Assembly (NCBI GenBank): GCA_013298945.1
Contig: JAAFJR010000001.1
Span: forward strand, 310,001 to 374,000
Source of the DNA: Polaromonas sp.
GTDB lineage: Bacteria > Pseudomonadota > Gammaproteobacteria > Burkholderiales > Burkholderiaceae_C
Reading direction: 5' to 3'
Length of the DNA stretch: 64,000 nucleotides
Shown: in pieces, positions 36,249 to 44,442 of the stretch
Layout: every line of letters begins with the position of its first letter
How positions within the stretch are numbered: the stretch's first letter is position 1
Translations under genes and position numbers: made by a program
The notes under the pieces: model-generated
Seen by the model: the letters and a program-made list of their open reading frames with translations, nothing else
Told to the model about the DNA's origin: nothing
The model's database searches: none

Positions 36249-37145
36249 ATGACCGACTACATACCCCCTTCCGTTTGGACCTGGGACAAAGCCAGCGGCG
36301 GCAAGTTTGCCAATATCAACCGGCCTATTGCGGGGTCTACACATGAAAAAGACTTGCCCGTGGGCAAGCATCCGTTTCAGCTGTATTCGCTGGCCACGCC
36401 CAACGGCGTGAAGGTGACGGTGATGTTTGAAGAGCTGTTAGCGGCAGGGCACACAGGCGCGGAATACGACGCGTGGTTGATTCGCATCAACGAGGGCGAC
36501 CAGTTTGGCAGCGGCTTCGTCGCGGTGAACCCCAACTCAAAAATACCTGCTCTTTGGGACCGCAGCGCTGTAGCGGCTGGTAAGGAGCCTATCCGTGTGT
36601 TTGAATCGGGCGCTATCTTGCTGCATTTGGCAACTAAATTTGGCGCGTTTTTGCCGACCGACCCAGCCAAGCGGGCGGAATGCCTGTCGTGGTTATTCTG
36701 GCAAATGGGCAGCGCCCCTTATTTGGGCGGCGGTTTTGGCCATTTTTACGCGTACGCACCCACAAAACAAGAATACCCCATCAACCGCTTTGCTATGGAA
36801 GTGAAACGCCAGCTGGACGTGCTGGACAGGCGCTTGGCCGACAACGCCTATTTGGCGGGCGATGAATACACCATTGCCGATATGGCGGTGTGGGCATGGT
36901 ACGGCGCACTGGCCATGGGGCTGCAATACGAAGCGGGTGAGTTTTTGCAAGTGCAGACCTACACCCACGTTCAGCGCTGGACCAAAGAAATCGCCCAGCG
37001 CCCGGCAGTGCAGCGCGGCCGCATGGTCAACCGCGTGATGGGCAAGCCTGAGAGCCAATTGCATGAGCGGCATGATGCGAGCGACTTTCAAACCAAGGTT
37101 CAATCTATGCTAAATCCGATTGTTAATTCAGACGCTAAGCCATGA
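36249..37145 (+). CDS. yghU: Glutathione transferase / disulfide-bond reductase YghU-like (nu class)
   Basis: 298 residues with an N-terminal extension before the GST fold typical of YghU/YfcG-type proteins, which bind two glutathiones and show disulfide reductase activity. Recognisable are PPSVWTWDKASGGKFANINR, HPFQLYSLATPNGVKVTVM, FVAVNPNSKIPALWD and FESGAILLHLA (GSH-binding cis-Pro and Glu-Ser). The C-terminal helical domain has YLAGDEYTIADMAVWAW. It overlaps the next GST gene by 4 bp (ATGA). Confidence 0.93.
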   Translation: MTDYIPPSVWTWDKASGGKFANINRPIAGSTHEKDLPVGKHPFQLYSLATPNGVKVTVMFEELLAAGHTGAEYDAWLIRINEGDQFGSGFVAVNPNSKIPALWDRSAVAAGKEPIRVFESGAILLHLATKFGAFLPTDPAKRAECLSWLFWQMGSAPYLGGGFGHFYAYAPTKQEYPINRFAMEVKRQLDVLDRRLADNAYLAGDEYTIADMAVWAWYGALAMGLQYEAGEFLQVQTYTHVQRWTKEIAQRPAVQRGRMVNRVMGKPESQLHERHDASDFQTKVQSMLNPIVNSDAKP

Positions 37146-37774
37146 TCACCCTCTACGACTGCGCCACCGCCCCCAGCCCGCGCCGCGCCCGTATTTTGCT
37201 GGCTGAAAAAGGCATTGAACACAACACCGTGCAAGTCGATTTGCGTAACAAAGAGCAGCTGAGCGACGCTTTTCGCGCTATCAACCCACAATGCACCGTG
37301 CCTGCACTAAAAACAGAGGAGGGTGATGTTTTTACGGACAACGCAGCCATCGCCGCCTACCTAGAAGCCGCTTTCCCCCAGCCGCCCCTCATGGGCAGCA
37401 CGCCAGCTGAAAAAGCCGAGATTGCCAGCTGGCATTGGCGGGTAGAGTTCGAAGGCCTACTCGCCATTGCCGAAGCCCTGCGCAACAGCGCCCCCGCTAT
37501 GGAAAACCGCGCCTTGCCTGGCCCCGTCGACTACGCCCAAATTCCAACGCTGGCCCAACGCGGCCTAGCGCGTGCGCAGCAGTTCATGGATATGCTGGAC
37601 GCGCATTTGGCGGGTAGAGATTTCATAGCGGCAAAGCAGTTCAGCATCGTCGACATCACCGCCGTCGTCGCCATCGACTTTGCACGCGTGGTGCGCATCA
37701 AGCCGGGTGAGCAGCACGTTAATTTGCTGCGTTGGCGTGAAGCTATGGCGCTACGGCCTTCGTTTAGCCTTTGA
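37142..37774 (+). CDS. Glutathione S-transferase family protein
   Basis: 210-residue GST: N-terminal thioredoxin fold (MITLYDCATAPSPRRARIL, INPQCTVPALKTEEG, TDNAAIAAYLEAAF) and C-terminal helices (HLAGRDFIAAKQFSIVDITA with the N-capping Asp). The active residue near the N-terminus is probably Ser or Cys in DCATAPSPRR. Translationally coupled to yghU. Substrate unknown. Confidence 0.9.
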   Translation: MITLYDCATAPSPRRARILLAEKGIEHNTVQVDLRNKEQLSDAFRAINPQCTVPALKTEEGDVFTDNAAIAAYLEAAFPQPPLMGSTPAEKAEIASWHWRVEFEGLLAIAEALRNSAPAMENRALPGPVDYAQIPTLAQRGLARAQQFMDMLDAHLAGRDFIAAKQFSIVDITAVVAIDFARVVRIKPGEQHVNLLRWREAMALRPSFSL

Positions 37775-37782
37775 AATAGGTG

Positions 37783-37834
37783 AAAATGGCTGTAGCCAGC
37801 GTATTTATTGCCTGTGTAGCTATGAATTAAATAG
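37783..37834 (+). repeat. Dispersed palindromic repeat, copy 11 (after GST gene)
   Basis: GCCAGCGTATTTATTGCC at 37795-37812, arms GGCTGTA and TGTAGCTAT, second stem CTAT/ATAG. It sits between the GST stop and the shared terminator. Confidence 0.93.
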
Positions 37835-37870
37835 AAAAAAGCACCTTCACAATCAAGTGAGGCGCTTTTT
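37835..37870. terminator. Bidirectional terminator, GST/grxD
   Basis: A-run, GCACCTTCAC, loop, GTGAGGCGC, T-run: the stem has one mismatch and one bulge and tracts on both sides, serving the convergent GST and grxD genes. Confidence 0.75.
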
Positions 37871-37914
37871 ATAGGGAAGAATGTGCAGTGTTAAGCCATG
37901 TTTGGCGGCGCTTT

Positions 37915-38238
37915 TTAGGCAGATTTTCCAAGCGCTTGTACCAGCTCACCGCTTTCATACATCTCCATCATGATGTCCGAGCCGCCAATGAACTCGCCTT
38001 TGACGTACAGCTGCGGAATCGTCGGCCAGTTGCTATATTCCTTGATGCCTTGACGCACTTCGTCATCTTCCAGCACGTTAACGGTTTGAATGCCCTTGGT
38101 GTCCACACCACAGGCTTTCAAGATTTGAATCGCACGGCCAGAGAAACCGCATTGCGGGAAGCTGGCGTTGCCTTTCATGAACAACACAACGTCGTTAGAT
38201 TTGACCAGTTGGTCGATGCGGGTTTGGGTATCTGACAT
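37915..38238 (-). CDS. grxD: Monothiol glutaredoxin (Grx4 type)
   Basis: CGFS-type glutaredoxin that carries a 2Fe-2S cluster and supplies iron-sulfur clusters. 107 residues; the active site is PQCGFS with Cys30, and other signatures are [28 protein letters not shown] and [20 protein letters not shown] precedes the ATG at 38238. In this order grxD normally ends a hemA-prfA-prmC-grxD cluster; here amtB and a small gene separate it from prmC. Confidence 0.97.
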   Translation of the reverse strand: MSDTQTRIDQLVKSNDVVLFMKGNASFPQCGFSGRAIQILKACGVDTKGIQTVNVLEDDEVRQGIKEYSNWPTIPQLYVKGEFIGGSDIMMEMYESGELVQALGKSA

Positions 38239-38335
38239 GGGGGAATCTCCAGTAAATTTTTCAAAATAGGTCGAATGGGGTGATTATCCCTTGAATTGCA
38301 TGGGCTTGCAGGGCAGCGGTTGCGTCACTTTATAT

Positions 38336-38351
38336 TGGCATGTCTTTTGCG
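38336..38351 (+). promoter_or_regulatory. Sigma-54 (-24/-12) promoter of amtB
   Basis: TGGCATGTCTTTTGCG matches TGGCAYGN4TTGCW at all but the last position. It lies 34 bp before the amtB ATG, a good spacing. This implies NtrC-type nitrogen control; I see no clear NtrC site in the 97 bp above it. Confidence 0.85.
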
Positions 38352-38384
38352 TTGTAGGACTTGTAGTTTACAAAAGGATACAAC

Positions 38385-39824
38385 ATGCACCCAATAATTC
38401 GAAAGTTGATGCTGAAGGGTGCAATGTGCGTAAGTTTATGCGCTAGTTTGGGATCGTTGGCGCAAGCACCAGAGCAGGTACCAGCAACAGCAGAGGCAGC
38501 TGCAACAGTGGCCGCACCGCAAATTGCATCTGTTGTCCTACCTACTACCGTCGTTTCTTCGGTTGCCACCCCTGTCGTGTTGACGCGACCCGGCTTGGTA
38601 GCCCAGGGCAGCATCAACGGGGCTGATACCGCTTGGATGATGACCTCCACCGTACTCGTGTTGTTGATGACACTGCCTGGTATTGCCTTGTTTTACGGCG
38701 GTATGGTGCGCAAAAAGAGCGTGATCAATGTCATGGCCTGCGTTGTGGCGATTGCAGCACTGGTCAGCTTGATGTGGTTTGCAGTGGGGTATTCCATCGC
38801 TTTCACGCCCAATAACGCTTGGTTTGGTGGAAGCGATCGGTTGTGGTTTCAAGGGCTGGATTACATGAAGGTGGCAGGTAAATTGGCGGTGAGCCATATT
38901 GCACCCAATGTGCCTGAGTCGGTGTATGCAATGTTCCAACTGACCTTTGCCATCATCACGCCCGCGCTGATTGTGGGTGCGTTTGTAGAGCGCATGCGTT
39001 TTTCGGCTATGTTGTGGTTTATCGGTCTGTGGTCGGTACTTGTCTATGCACCGATTGCCCATTGGGTGTGGGAGCCAAGCGGCTGGCTGGCTAGCATGGG
39101 GGTGCTTGATTTTGCCGGCGGATCGGTGGTTCACATCAACGCGGGGGTGACTGGCTTGGTCTGCGCCTACTTTCTGGGCCCACGCATCGGCTACGGACGC
39201 GAGCCGTTTGAGCCATTTAATTTGGGTCTAACGATGGCGGGTGCGGGACTGCTGTGGGTGGGCTGGTTTGGGTTTAATGCGGGTTCAGCGGTGGCTTCAG
39301 ACGGCCGTGCAGGCCTAGCGATGGCGGTGACACACATCGCTGCAGCTGCGGGCGCAATGTCTTGGATGTTGGGTGAGTGGATAGTGCGTAAACGCCCCTC
39401 ACTTTTGGGACTGTGCTCAGGTTTGGTGGCGGGTTTGGTTGCGATCACGCCAGCAGCGGGTTTTGTATCGCCTCTATCTGCACTTTTGATTGGTGCAGTA
39501 GCTGGTCTGGTGTGCTACTGGGGTGCAACGGGGCTGAAGCGCATGCTCAACGCGGATGATTCATTGGATGTGTTTGGCGTTCATGGCATAGGAGGCATCG
39601 TTGGCTCTCTGATGACGGGGCTGTTGGCCAGCAAGACAGTTTCAGGTGTGGAGGGCAGTATGGCAACGCAGCTTATCGGTGTTGCTGCGGTGATGGTGTA
39701 CAGCGCTTTCATGAGTGCGGTGTTGCTGTGGCTGATCCATTCTTTCATCAATATCCGTGTTGGCGAGCAAGCCGAGCACGAGGGGCTGGACATTGCCGAG
39801 CACCGTGAACGCATTGGAGCATAA
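38385..39824 (+). CDS. amtB: Ammonium transporter
   Basis: Amt/MEP/Rh-family channel for ammonium with about 11 membrane helices. 479 residues. A signal peptide (LMLKGAMCVSLCASLGSLAQA) is followed by an Ala/Pro/Val-rich stretch of about 55 residues, then the channel (WMMTSTVLVLLMTLPGIALFYGG). The pore twin histidines are His250 (VVHINAG) and His400 (FGVHGIGG), exactly 150 apart as in E. coli AmtB. AAGGA precedes ATG. A sigma-54 promoter lies upstream; no glnK is linked, which is unusual, and a small unknown gene follows instead. Confidence 0.97.
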   Translation: MHPIIRKLMLKGAMCVSLCASLGSLAQAPEQVPATAEAAATVAAPQIASVVLPTTVVSSVATPVVLTRPGLVAQGSINGADTAWMMTSTVLVLLMTLPGIALFYGGMVRKKSVINVMACVVAIAALVSLMWFAVGYSIAFTPNNAWFGGSDRLWFQGLDYMKVAGKLAVSHIAPNVPESVYAMFQLTFAIITPALIVGAFVERMRFSAMLWFIGLWSVLVYAPIAHWVWEPSGWLASMGVLDFAGGSVVHINAGVTGLVCAYFLGPRIGYGREPFEPFNLGLTMAGAGLLWVGWFGFNAGSAVASDGRAGLAMAVTHIAAAAGAMSWMLGEWIVRKRPSLLGLCSGLVAGLVAITPAAGFVSPLSALLIGAVAGLVCYWGATGLKRMLNADDSLDVFGVHGIGGIVGSLMTGLLASKTVSGVEGSMATQLIGVAAVMVYSAFMSAVLLWLIHSFINIRVGEQAEHEGLDIAEHRERIGA

Positions 39825-39836
39825 GGGATAAAAATC

Positions 39837-40130
39837 ATGGACAGTGCAAAACTAGGAATAGCAGCACACCTGCATGTGCTGCTGAGGCGTAAAACCGGAC
39901 GTGTCACTGATACCGAGTGGATGGTCAGCAACTTAGAATATGCCCGCGAGATTATCCGCTTTGCGCATGCCAAGGCAGTAGAAGATAAACACCCTGATTT
40001 GGCAGAATGGGCTGATAAGTTAGCGGTAGTCATGACACCTCTGTCAACCATGCCTGCAGTAGTTAGCTCGAGCAGCAAAGTCATCAACGCCGCAGTTGAG
40101 GTGGGAAGATATGTGCGCGGCATACGCTAA
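39837..40130 (+). CDS. Small conserved hypothetical protein downstream of amtB
   Basis: 97 residues, no signal peptide, no membrane helix. It begins MDSAKLGIAAHLHVLLRRKTGRVTDTEW's first half, is mostly helical, and has a Ser/Val-rich C-terminal third. It starts 12 bp after amtB and shares its sigma-54 transcript, so a role in nitrogen status is possible but not shown. I do not recognise a named domain. Confidence 0.75.
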   Translation: MDSAKLGIAAHLHVLLRRKTGRVTDTEWMVSNLEYAREIIRFAHAKAVEDKHPDLAEWADKLAVVMTPLSTMPAVVSSSSKVINAAVEVGRYVRGIR

Positions 40131-40136
40131 ATCAAC

Positions 40137-40967
40137 TCAGGTTGAAACCCATTGCCCACCTGAACACCTATCAATCCTCGCCAAATCTTGCTGACTTTGC
40201 ACCTGCGTAAAGCCGCGCTGAGTCAGCAAATCACACACCGCAGCCGCTTGGTCGTAGCCGTGCTCTAACAAAAGCCAGCCGCCTTCATTTAAATGGTTAG
40301 GCGCTTCGGCGATGATGCTGCGGATATCGTACAAGCCGTCTGCACCAGAAGTGAGCGCTTGCTTGGGCTCATGCGCGAGCGCCGCCATGTGCCAGTCGCC
40401 TTCGACGATGTAGGGCGGGTTGCTGACTATCAGGTCAAACGTCGGCTTAATATGATGGGTTGTGAGCGCATCAAACCACGAGCTTTGCAAGAAAATAACG
40501 TTTAAATTCAAAAGCTTGGCGTTGTTTTGCGCTACTGCTAAAACATCTGCGCTGGCGTCTAAGGCGGTGATTTGCCAATCGGGGCGGACTGATTTCAGCG
40601 CCAAAGCAATCGCGCCGCTGCCTGTGCCCAAGTCCAGAATTTTATGGGCAGCATTGAATGTAAGCGCCCACTCAACGAGGGTTTCTGTATCTGGGCGGGG
40701 CACCAGAACGCGTTTGTCAACCTGCAAATCTAGCCCAAAAAACGGCTTGCTGCCGACGATGTAGGCCACAGGCTCGCCATTGAGTCGGCGCTGGTAAAAG
40801 TTGTGGAAGGCGAGGGCGGCGGCTTCGCTCAGCTCATCGTCGTCATGGGTGATGAGCCAAGCGCGGTCAGACTGCGAACGGCCTAGCGCGTGCAGCATCA
40901 GCAGCTGGGCGTCTAGGCGCTCTACGCCTTTGGAAGTGGCGGTTTGTAGGTGAAATTGTATAGTCAA
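40137..40967 (-). CDS. prmC: Release-factor glutamine N5-methyltransferase
   Basis: PrmC (HemK) methylates the Gln of the GGQ motif in release factors. The SAM motif is ILDLGTGSGAIALAL (near residue 115) and the catalytic motif is VSNPPYI (near 183). 276 residues. The start appears to be TTG at 40967 (TIQFHLQTATSKG), as no suitable ATG exists before the conserved RLDAQLLMLHALG. Its substrate gene prfA lies 2.3 kb upstream on the same strand rather than adjacent, because three unrelated genes intervene. Confidence 0.95.
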   Translation of the reverse strand: MTIQFHLQTATSKGVERLDAQLLMLHALGRSQSDRAWLITHDDDELSEAAALAFHNFYQRRLNGEPVAYIVGSKPFFGLDLQVDKRVLVPRPDTETLVEWALTFNAAHKILDLGTGSGAIALALKSVRPDWQITALDASADVLAVAQNNAKLLNLNVIFLQSSWFDALTTHHIKPTFDLIVSNPPYIVEGDWHMAALAHEPKQALTSGADGLYDIRSIIAEAPNHLNEGGWLLLEHGYDQAAAVCDLLTQRGFTQVQSQQDLARIDRCSGGQWVST

Positions 40968-40990
40968 AATATGAAATCTAAATACATAAA

Positions 40991-41046
40991 CGCTATAAAA
41001 GTAATAGCTGCTTAGGCAATAAATACGCCGGCTAAAGCCATTTTTA
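40991..41046 (-). repeat. Dispersed palindromic repeat, copy 12 (between prmC and the SGNH gene)
   Basis: GGCAATAAATACGCCGGC at 41015-41032 with TAATAGCTGCTTA before and TAAAGCCATTTTTA after; second stem GCTAT/ATAGC. It marks one edge of the block inserted between prfA and prmC. Confidence 0.96.
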
Positions 41047-41059
41047 TGCCTAAAATAGA

Positions 41060-41917
41060 CTAATTTAGCGTACTTTTAAGTGTAGCATGCCAAACCTTGG
41101 CTAGTTTGTGCCATCCTGATGCATTGGGGTGGATTTCGTTCAGCCAATCGGCATCGCTGCCCGTAGTACCCGCTGTGGATGGGGTTAAAACGCCATCTGT
41201 GGGTACAGTGAAAACCTTGTCGCGTCCAAAGGTCCAGCCGGCTATGGTGGTTTGCACGTCGTTGAAGATACTGTCGGTCGTGTCCGTCCACATGTGGGCG
41301 GGGATGTGGTTGGTGTTGTACGCCTCTTCCAGCCATGAGCGTCCTCCTGGGAAAGCTGGTGCATACCGCGCAGTTGGGGTGTCGTAGTTGTTGAGAAAGA
41401 TGGGTATGTCTGCGTGAAAGCGGCTGTTTCGCACGACTTCGTACAGACGTTTGAAGTTGGGGTCTAACCAGCGGGTGACCAGCTCGCCCACGGCGTTGCG
41501 GTCAATGCAGTCGTGGCCACTGATGGGTTGGGGCTGTTGGCTGAAATCTTTCAAAATGCCTTGACCTGCGGCTGGGTCGCGGGCCGCATCGATGAAATCA
41601 TTGCCACCGGCACTGAGTAAGACGGCGTCAAACGTCCAGCCCAAATCATCGTTCAGCCAGCTTGCAAAATCATCTGTCGCTTGGCTGCCCATGCGGCGCA
41701 TGGTGTCGCCAAACATGGAGACGTTGACGAACATCACATCTTCATTCGCCGAGTCAAATTCGGGCGCTAGGCATTGCAAGAGCGAGGTGTGAAACATCGA
41801 ACTGCGATCCATCCACGAATCGCCTTCCACCAAAAACCGGTATTTAAAGTGCGCAGGCGTCAGCCCATTGTCGATCTGCCCGAAATATTCGTTGCCGTAC
41901 ATCACGATGCTAGCCAT
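41060..41917 (-). CDS. SGNH/GDSL hydrolase family protein
   Basis: 285 residues, no signal peptide. Block I is VEGDSWMD with nucleophile Ser34, block III is LSAGGNDFID with Asn106, and block V is LNEIHPNASG with His263; the position of the usual Asp of DxxH is Asn260. Block II Gly is probably in SMFGDTM. This points to an esterase/lipase-type enzyme; substrate unknown. AGGAGGT lies upstream of the ATG, a very strong ribosome site. It is part of the block interrupting prfA-prmC. Confidence 0.82.
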   Translation of the reverse strand: MASIVMYGNEYFGQIDNGLTPAHFKYRFLVEGDSWMDRSSMFHTSLLQCLAPEFDSANEDVMFVNVSMFGDTMRRMGSQATDDFASWLNDDLGWTFDAVLLSAGGNDFIDAARDPAAGQGILKDFSQQPQPISGHDCIDRNAVGELVTRWLDPNFKRLYEVVRNSRFHADIPIFLNNYDTPTARYAPAFPGGRSWLEEAYNTNHIPAHMWTDTTDSIFNDVQTTIAGWTFGRDKVFTVPTDGVLTPSTAGTTGSDADWLNEIHPNASGWHKLAKVWHATLKSTLN

Positions 41918-41955
41918 GGCACACCTCCTGAAAACCGGTTTACATCAGTTGGATG

Positions 41956-42141
41956 CTACTTTTCAGACCATTGCACCCCACCCGTAGCCCAATTTTGGCG
42001 CGGAATGTCGAAAAGTACAACGTCTACAGATTCCGGCTTGCTGCCTAGGCTATCAACAGCAGCTTGGGTAAGCGCTTTGACAAGGGCGGTTTTTTGCTCT
42101 GGGGTGCGGCCTTCTAAGAGTTCTACGCGTATGGTTGGCAT
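41956..42141 (-). CDS. 4-oxalocrotonate tautomerase family protein
   Basis: 61-residue tautomerase-superfamily subunit, normally a hexamer. After removal of Met the catalytic base is Pro1 (PTIRVELLEGRTPEQK), and the core phrase VDVVLFDIPRQNWATGG is typical. Members interconvert enol and keto forms of aromatic breakdown products, but many have other roles. It is 38 bp upstream of the SGNH hydrolase gene and divergent from the dienelactone hydrolase gene, suggesting a small catabolic cluster. Confidence 0.9.
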   Translation of the reverse strand: MPTIRVELLEGRTPEQKTALVKALTQAAVDSLGSKPESVDVVLFDIPRQNWATGGVQWSEK

Positions 42142-42248
42142 ATGGTTTCCTTTACTTTTAAAAACATGACAGTTGCATAGGGTAATCTAAAACGCAGATA
42201 CTATGGATAGTCCATCCACTGTTGAAATTGTAAAAACGGAGAAAACCC

Positions 42249-43172
42249 ATGCTGAACGAGACAAGTCAAGACCAAGTTAATGATATTCAAGCTTTGCTGG
42301 ACACGCCCAGCACCAAGCACACTGCTACCCGCCGCACTGCGCTAAAAGTCGCACTCGGCGTGGGCTACACGGCTGCCGCTGGCGACATCATGGCGCAAAC
42401 GGCGGTGAAAACGTCGGCTGATGGCCTCAAAACAGGCGAAATCACCGTGGAATTGAATGGTTTCAAAGTGCCAGCTTACATGGCTGCGCCAGCGGGTAAA
42501 ACCAATTTGCCAGTGATTTTGGTGATTCAAGAAATCTTTGGCGTCCACGAATATATTGCTGACACCGCCCGCCGGTTCGCAAAAATGGGCTATTTGGCGA
42601 TTGCGCCTGAGCTTTTCGCACGCCAAGGTGACCCGACCAAGTACAACGTGATGGCAGATTTGATCAAAGAAGTGGTCAGCAAAGTGCCAGATGCTCAGGT
42701 GATGGCGGACTTGGACGGCATGGTCAAATGGGCAGCGGCTAACGGTGGCGACGCGAGCAAAATCGGCATCACCGGCTTCTGCTGGGGAGGCCGCATCACA
42801 TGGATGTACGCCGCGCATAACAAAGCCGTCAAAGCGGGTGTGGCTTGGTATGGCCGCTTAGAAGGCGCGCCAAACCCACTATCACCAACAAACCCAATTG
42901 ACGTGGTCGGCAGCATCAACGGCCCCGTTTTAGGCTTGTATGGCGGGGCAGATACTGGTATTCCAGTCGCTTCTGTTGACAAAATGAAGGCGGCTTTGGC
43001 AACGGGTAGTGCGGCTGCAAAGAAATCAGAATTTGTGGTCTATGACGGCGCACCACACGCCTTCCATGCAGACTATCGCCCAAGCTACCGTAAAGAGCCA
43101 GCAGAGGATGGGTTTAAGCGGGCGGTGGATTGGTTCAAGGCTAATGGCGTGTCGCAAACCACGCCATATTGA
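42249..43172 (+). CDS. Dienelactone hydrolase family protein
   Basis: 307-residue alpha/beta hydrolase of the carboxymethylenebutenolidase family. The nucleophile is Cys178 in GFCWGGR, and the catalytic His is in APHAFHADY near the end. The N-terminus has RRTALKVALGVGYTAAAG, which resembles a Tat-type leader but starts 28 residues in, so export is uncertain. Divergent from the tautomerase gene and closed by a terminator. Confidence 0.92.
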   Translation: MLNETSQDQVNDIQALLDTPSTKHTATRRTALKVALGVGYTAAAGDIMAQTAVKTSADGLKTGEITVELNGFKVPAYMAAPAGKTNLPVILVIQEIFGVHEYIADTARRFAKMGYLAIAPELFARQGDPTKYNVMADLIKEVVSKVPDAQVMADLDGMVKWAAANGGDASKIGITGFCWGGRITWMYAAHNKAVKAGVAWYGRLEGAPNPLSPTNPIDVVGSINGPVLGLYGGADTGIPVASVDKMKAALATGSAAAKKSEFVVYDGAPHAFHADYRPSYRKEPAEDGFKRAVDWFKANGVSQTTPY

Positions 43173-43187
43173 TAAGATTTAAGACAT

Positions 43188-43214
43188 AAAAAACCACCTT
43201 GGGGTGGTTTTTTT
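43188..43214. terminator. Bidirectional terminator, dienelactone hydrolase/prfA
   Basis: AAACCACC, TTGG loop, GGTGGTTT with A- and T-runs on the two sides, placed between two convergent genes. It would also end the hemA-prfA transcript before prmC. Confidence 0.92.
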
Positions 43215-43228
43215 GTTTTGCGGCTGAG

Positions 43229-44323
43229 TCAATTTGCACTGAGCTCTAGCTCTTCGAGCTGCTCCGCCTTACGCGCCAATAGCAGCCCCTCAATCACTTC
43301 GTCAATCTCACCCATCATCACAAACTGCAGTTTGTAGAGGGTCAGGTTGATGCGGTGCTCGGTCAAGCGGCCTTGGGGGAAGTTGTAAGTGCGGATGCGG
43401 TCGCTACGGTCGCCGCTGCCGACCAAACCTTTGCGGGTGGCGGCTTCTTTGGCATGGCGCTCGGCGCGGTCTTTCTCGTTGATTCGGGCTTGCAGCACTT
43501 TGAGCGCTGACGCCTTGTTGCTGTGCTGGCTGCGGCCATCTTGGCACTCAGCCACGATGCCAGTGGGCAGGTGGGTGACGCGCACGGCAGAATCCGTTTT
43601 GTTGATGTGCTGACCACCCGCACCGCTGGCGCGGTAGGTGTCTATGCGCAAGTCAGCTGGGTTCAGCGTGATTTCAATCGTTTCGTCTGGCTCTGGCATC
43701 ACCGCCACGGTGCAGGCACTGGTGTGAATGCGGCCTTGGGTTTCGGTGTCAGGCACGCGCTGAACGCGGTGGCCGCCGGACTCGAACTTGAGCTTGCCGT
43801 AAACATTGTCACCGGACATTTTCAAGACGACTTCTTTGTAGCCACCCACCTCACCAAAAGACTCGCTTATGATTTCGACCCTGAAGCCTTGTCGCTCGCC
43901 ATACTTGGTGTACATGCGCATCAAGTCGCCCGCAAACAGGGCAGATTCGTCGCCGCCCGTGCCAGCGCGAATCTCCACAAACGCGTTGCGCTCATCGTCT
44001 GGGTCTTTGGGCAGTAGCAGGCCTTGCAGTTCGTCTTCAAGCTGGGCGAGGTCTGCTTTAGCTTCTTTGACTTCTTCCTTCGCCATCTCGTGCATCTCGG
44101 CCATGTCGTTGTCGTCTAACATGGCTTGCGCATCGGCTAGGTCTTTTTCACGCTTCAAAAACAGCTCAAATCGCCCCGCCACAATGGTCACTTCGGCATG
44201 CTCTTTGTTGAGTGCCAAGTATTTTTTCATGTCGTTGGTGATGCCTTCTTGCTGCAAGAAGAAGTTGAGTTCACCGAGGCGGATGGGGTAGCGTTCTAGT
44301 TGTTGACGTAGGAATGGTTTCAT
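43229..44323 (-). CDS. prfA: Peptide chain release factor 1
   Basis: RF1 reads UAA and UAG. 364 residues; the GGQ loop ([16 protein letters not shown]) lies near residue 235, with [19 protein letters not shown] before it and [14 protein letters not shown] after it. It is downstream of hemA, the usual order, with a REP element in the 119-bp gap. No ribosome site is obvious. It should be the substrate of PrmC. Confidence 0.98.
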   Translation of the reverse strand: MKPFLRQQLERYPIRLGELNFFLQQEGITNDMKKYLALNKEHAEVTIVAGRFELFLKREKDLADAQAMLDDNDMAEMHEMAKEEVKEAKADLAQLEDELQGLLLPKDPDDERNAFVEIRAGTGGDESALFAGDLMRMYTKYGERQGFRVEIISESFGEVGGYKEVVLKMSGDNVYGKLKFESGGHRVQRVPDTETQGRIHTSACTVAVMPEPDETIEITLNPADLRIDTYRASGAGGQHINKTDSAVRVTHLPTGIVAECQDGRSQHSNKASALKVLQARINEKDRAERHAKEAATRKGLVGSGDRSDRIRTYNFPQGRLTEHRINLTLYKLQFVMMGEIDEVIEGLLLARKAEQLEELELSAN

Positions 44324-44338
44324 GGATTTATTTGTTCT

Positions 44339-44400
44339 GTCATTCCCGCGAAGGCGGGAATCTTTACGGGGTCATGGATTCCCGCCTTCGCGGGAATGAC
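44339..44400. repeat. REP element, CATTCCCGC type, copy 2
   Basis: Perfect 24-bp arms (44339-44362 and 44377-44400) over a 14-base loop; each arm folds as ATTCCCGC / GCGGGAAT. It lies between hemA and prfA, just upstream of the prfA ATG. Confidence 0.95.
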
Positions 44401-44442
44401 GGGAAAGATGGCGGTGGGTGGCTGAAAACCAGCGAAGCCCAG

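Noticed and set aside
41060-43172. SGNH hydrolase, tautomerase and dienelactone hydrolase as a complete aromatic-degradation pathway
   Set aside because: No ring-cleaving oxygenase, regulator or other pathway enzyme is present; only a loose catabolic cluster can be claimed.
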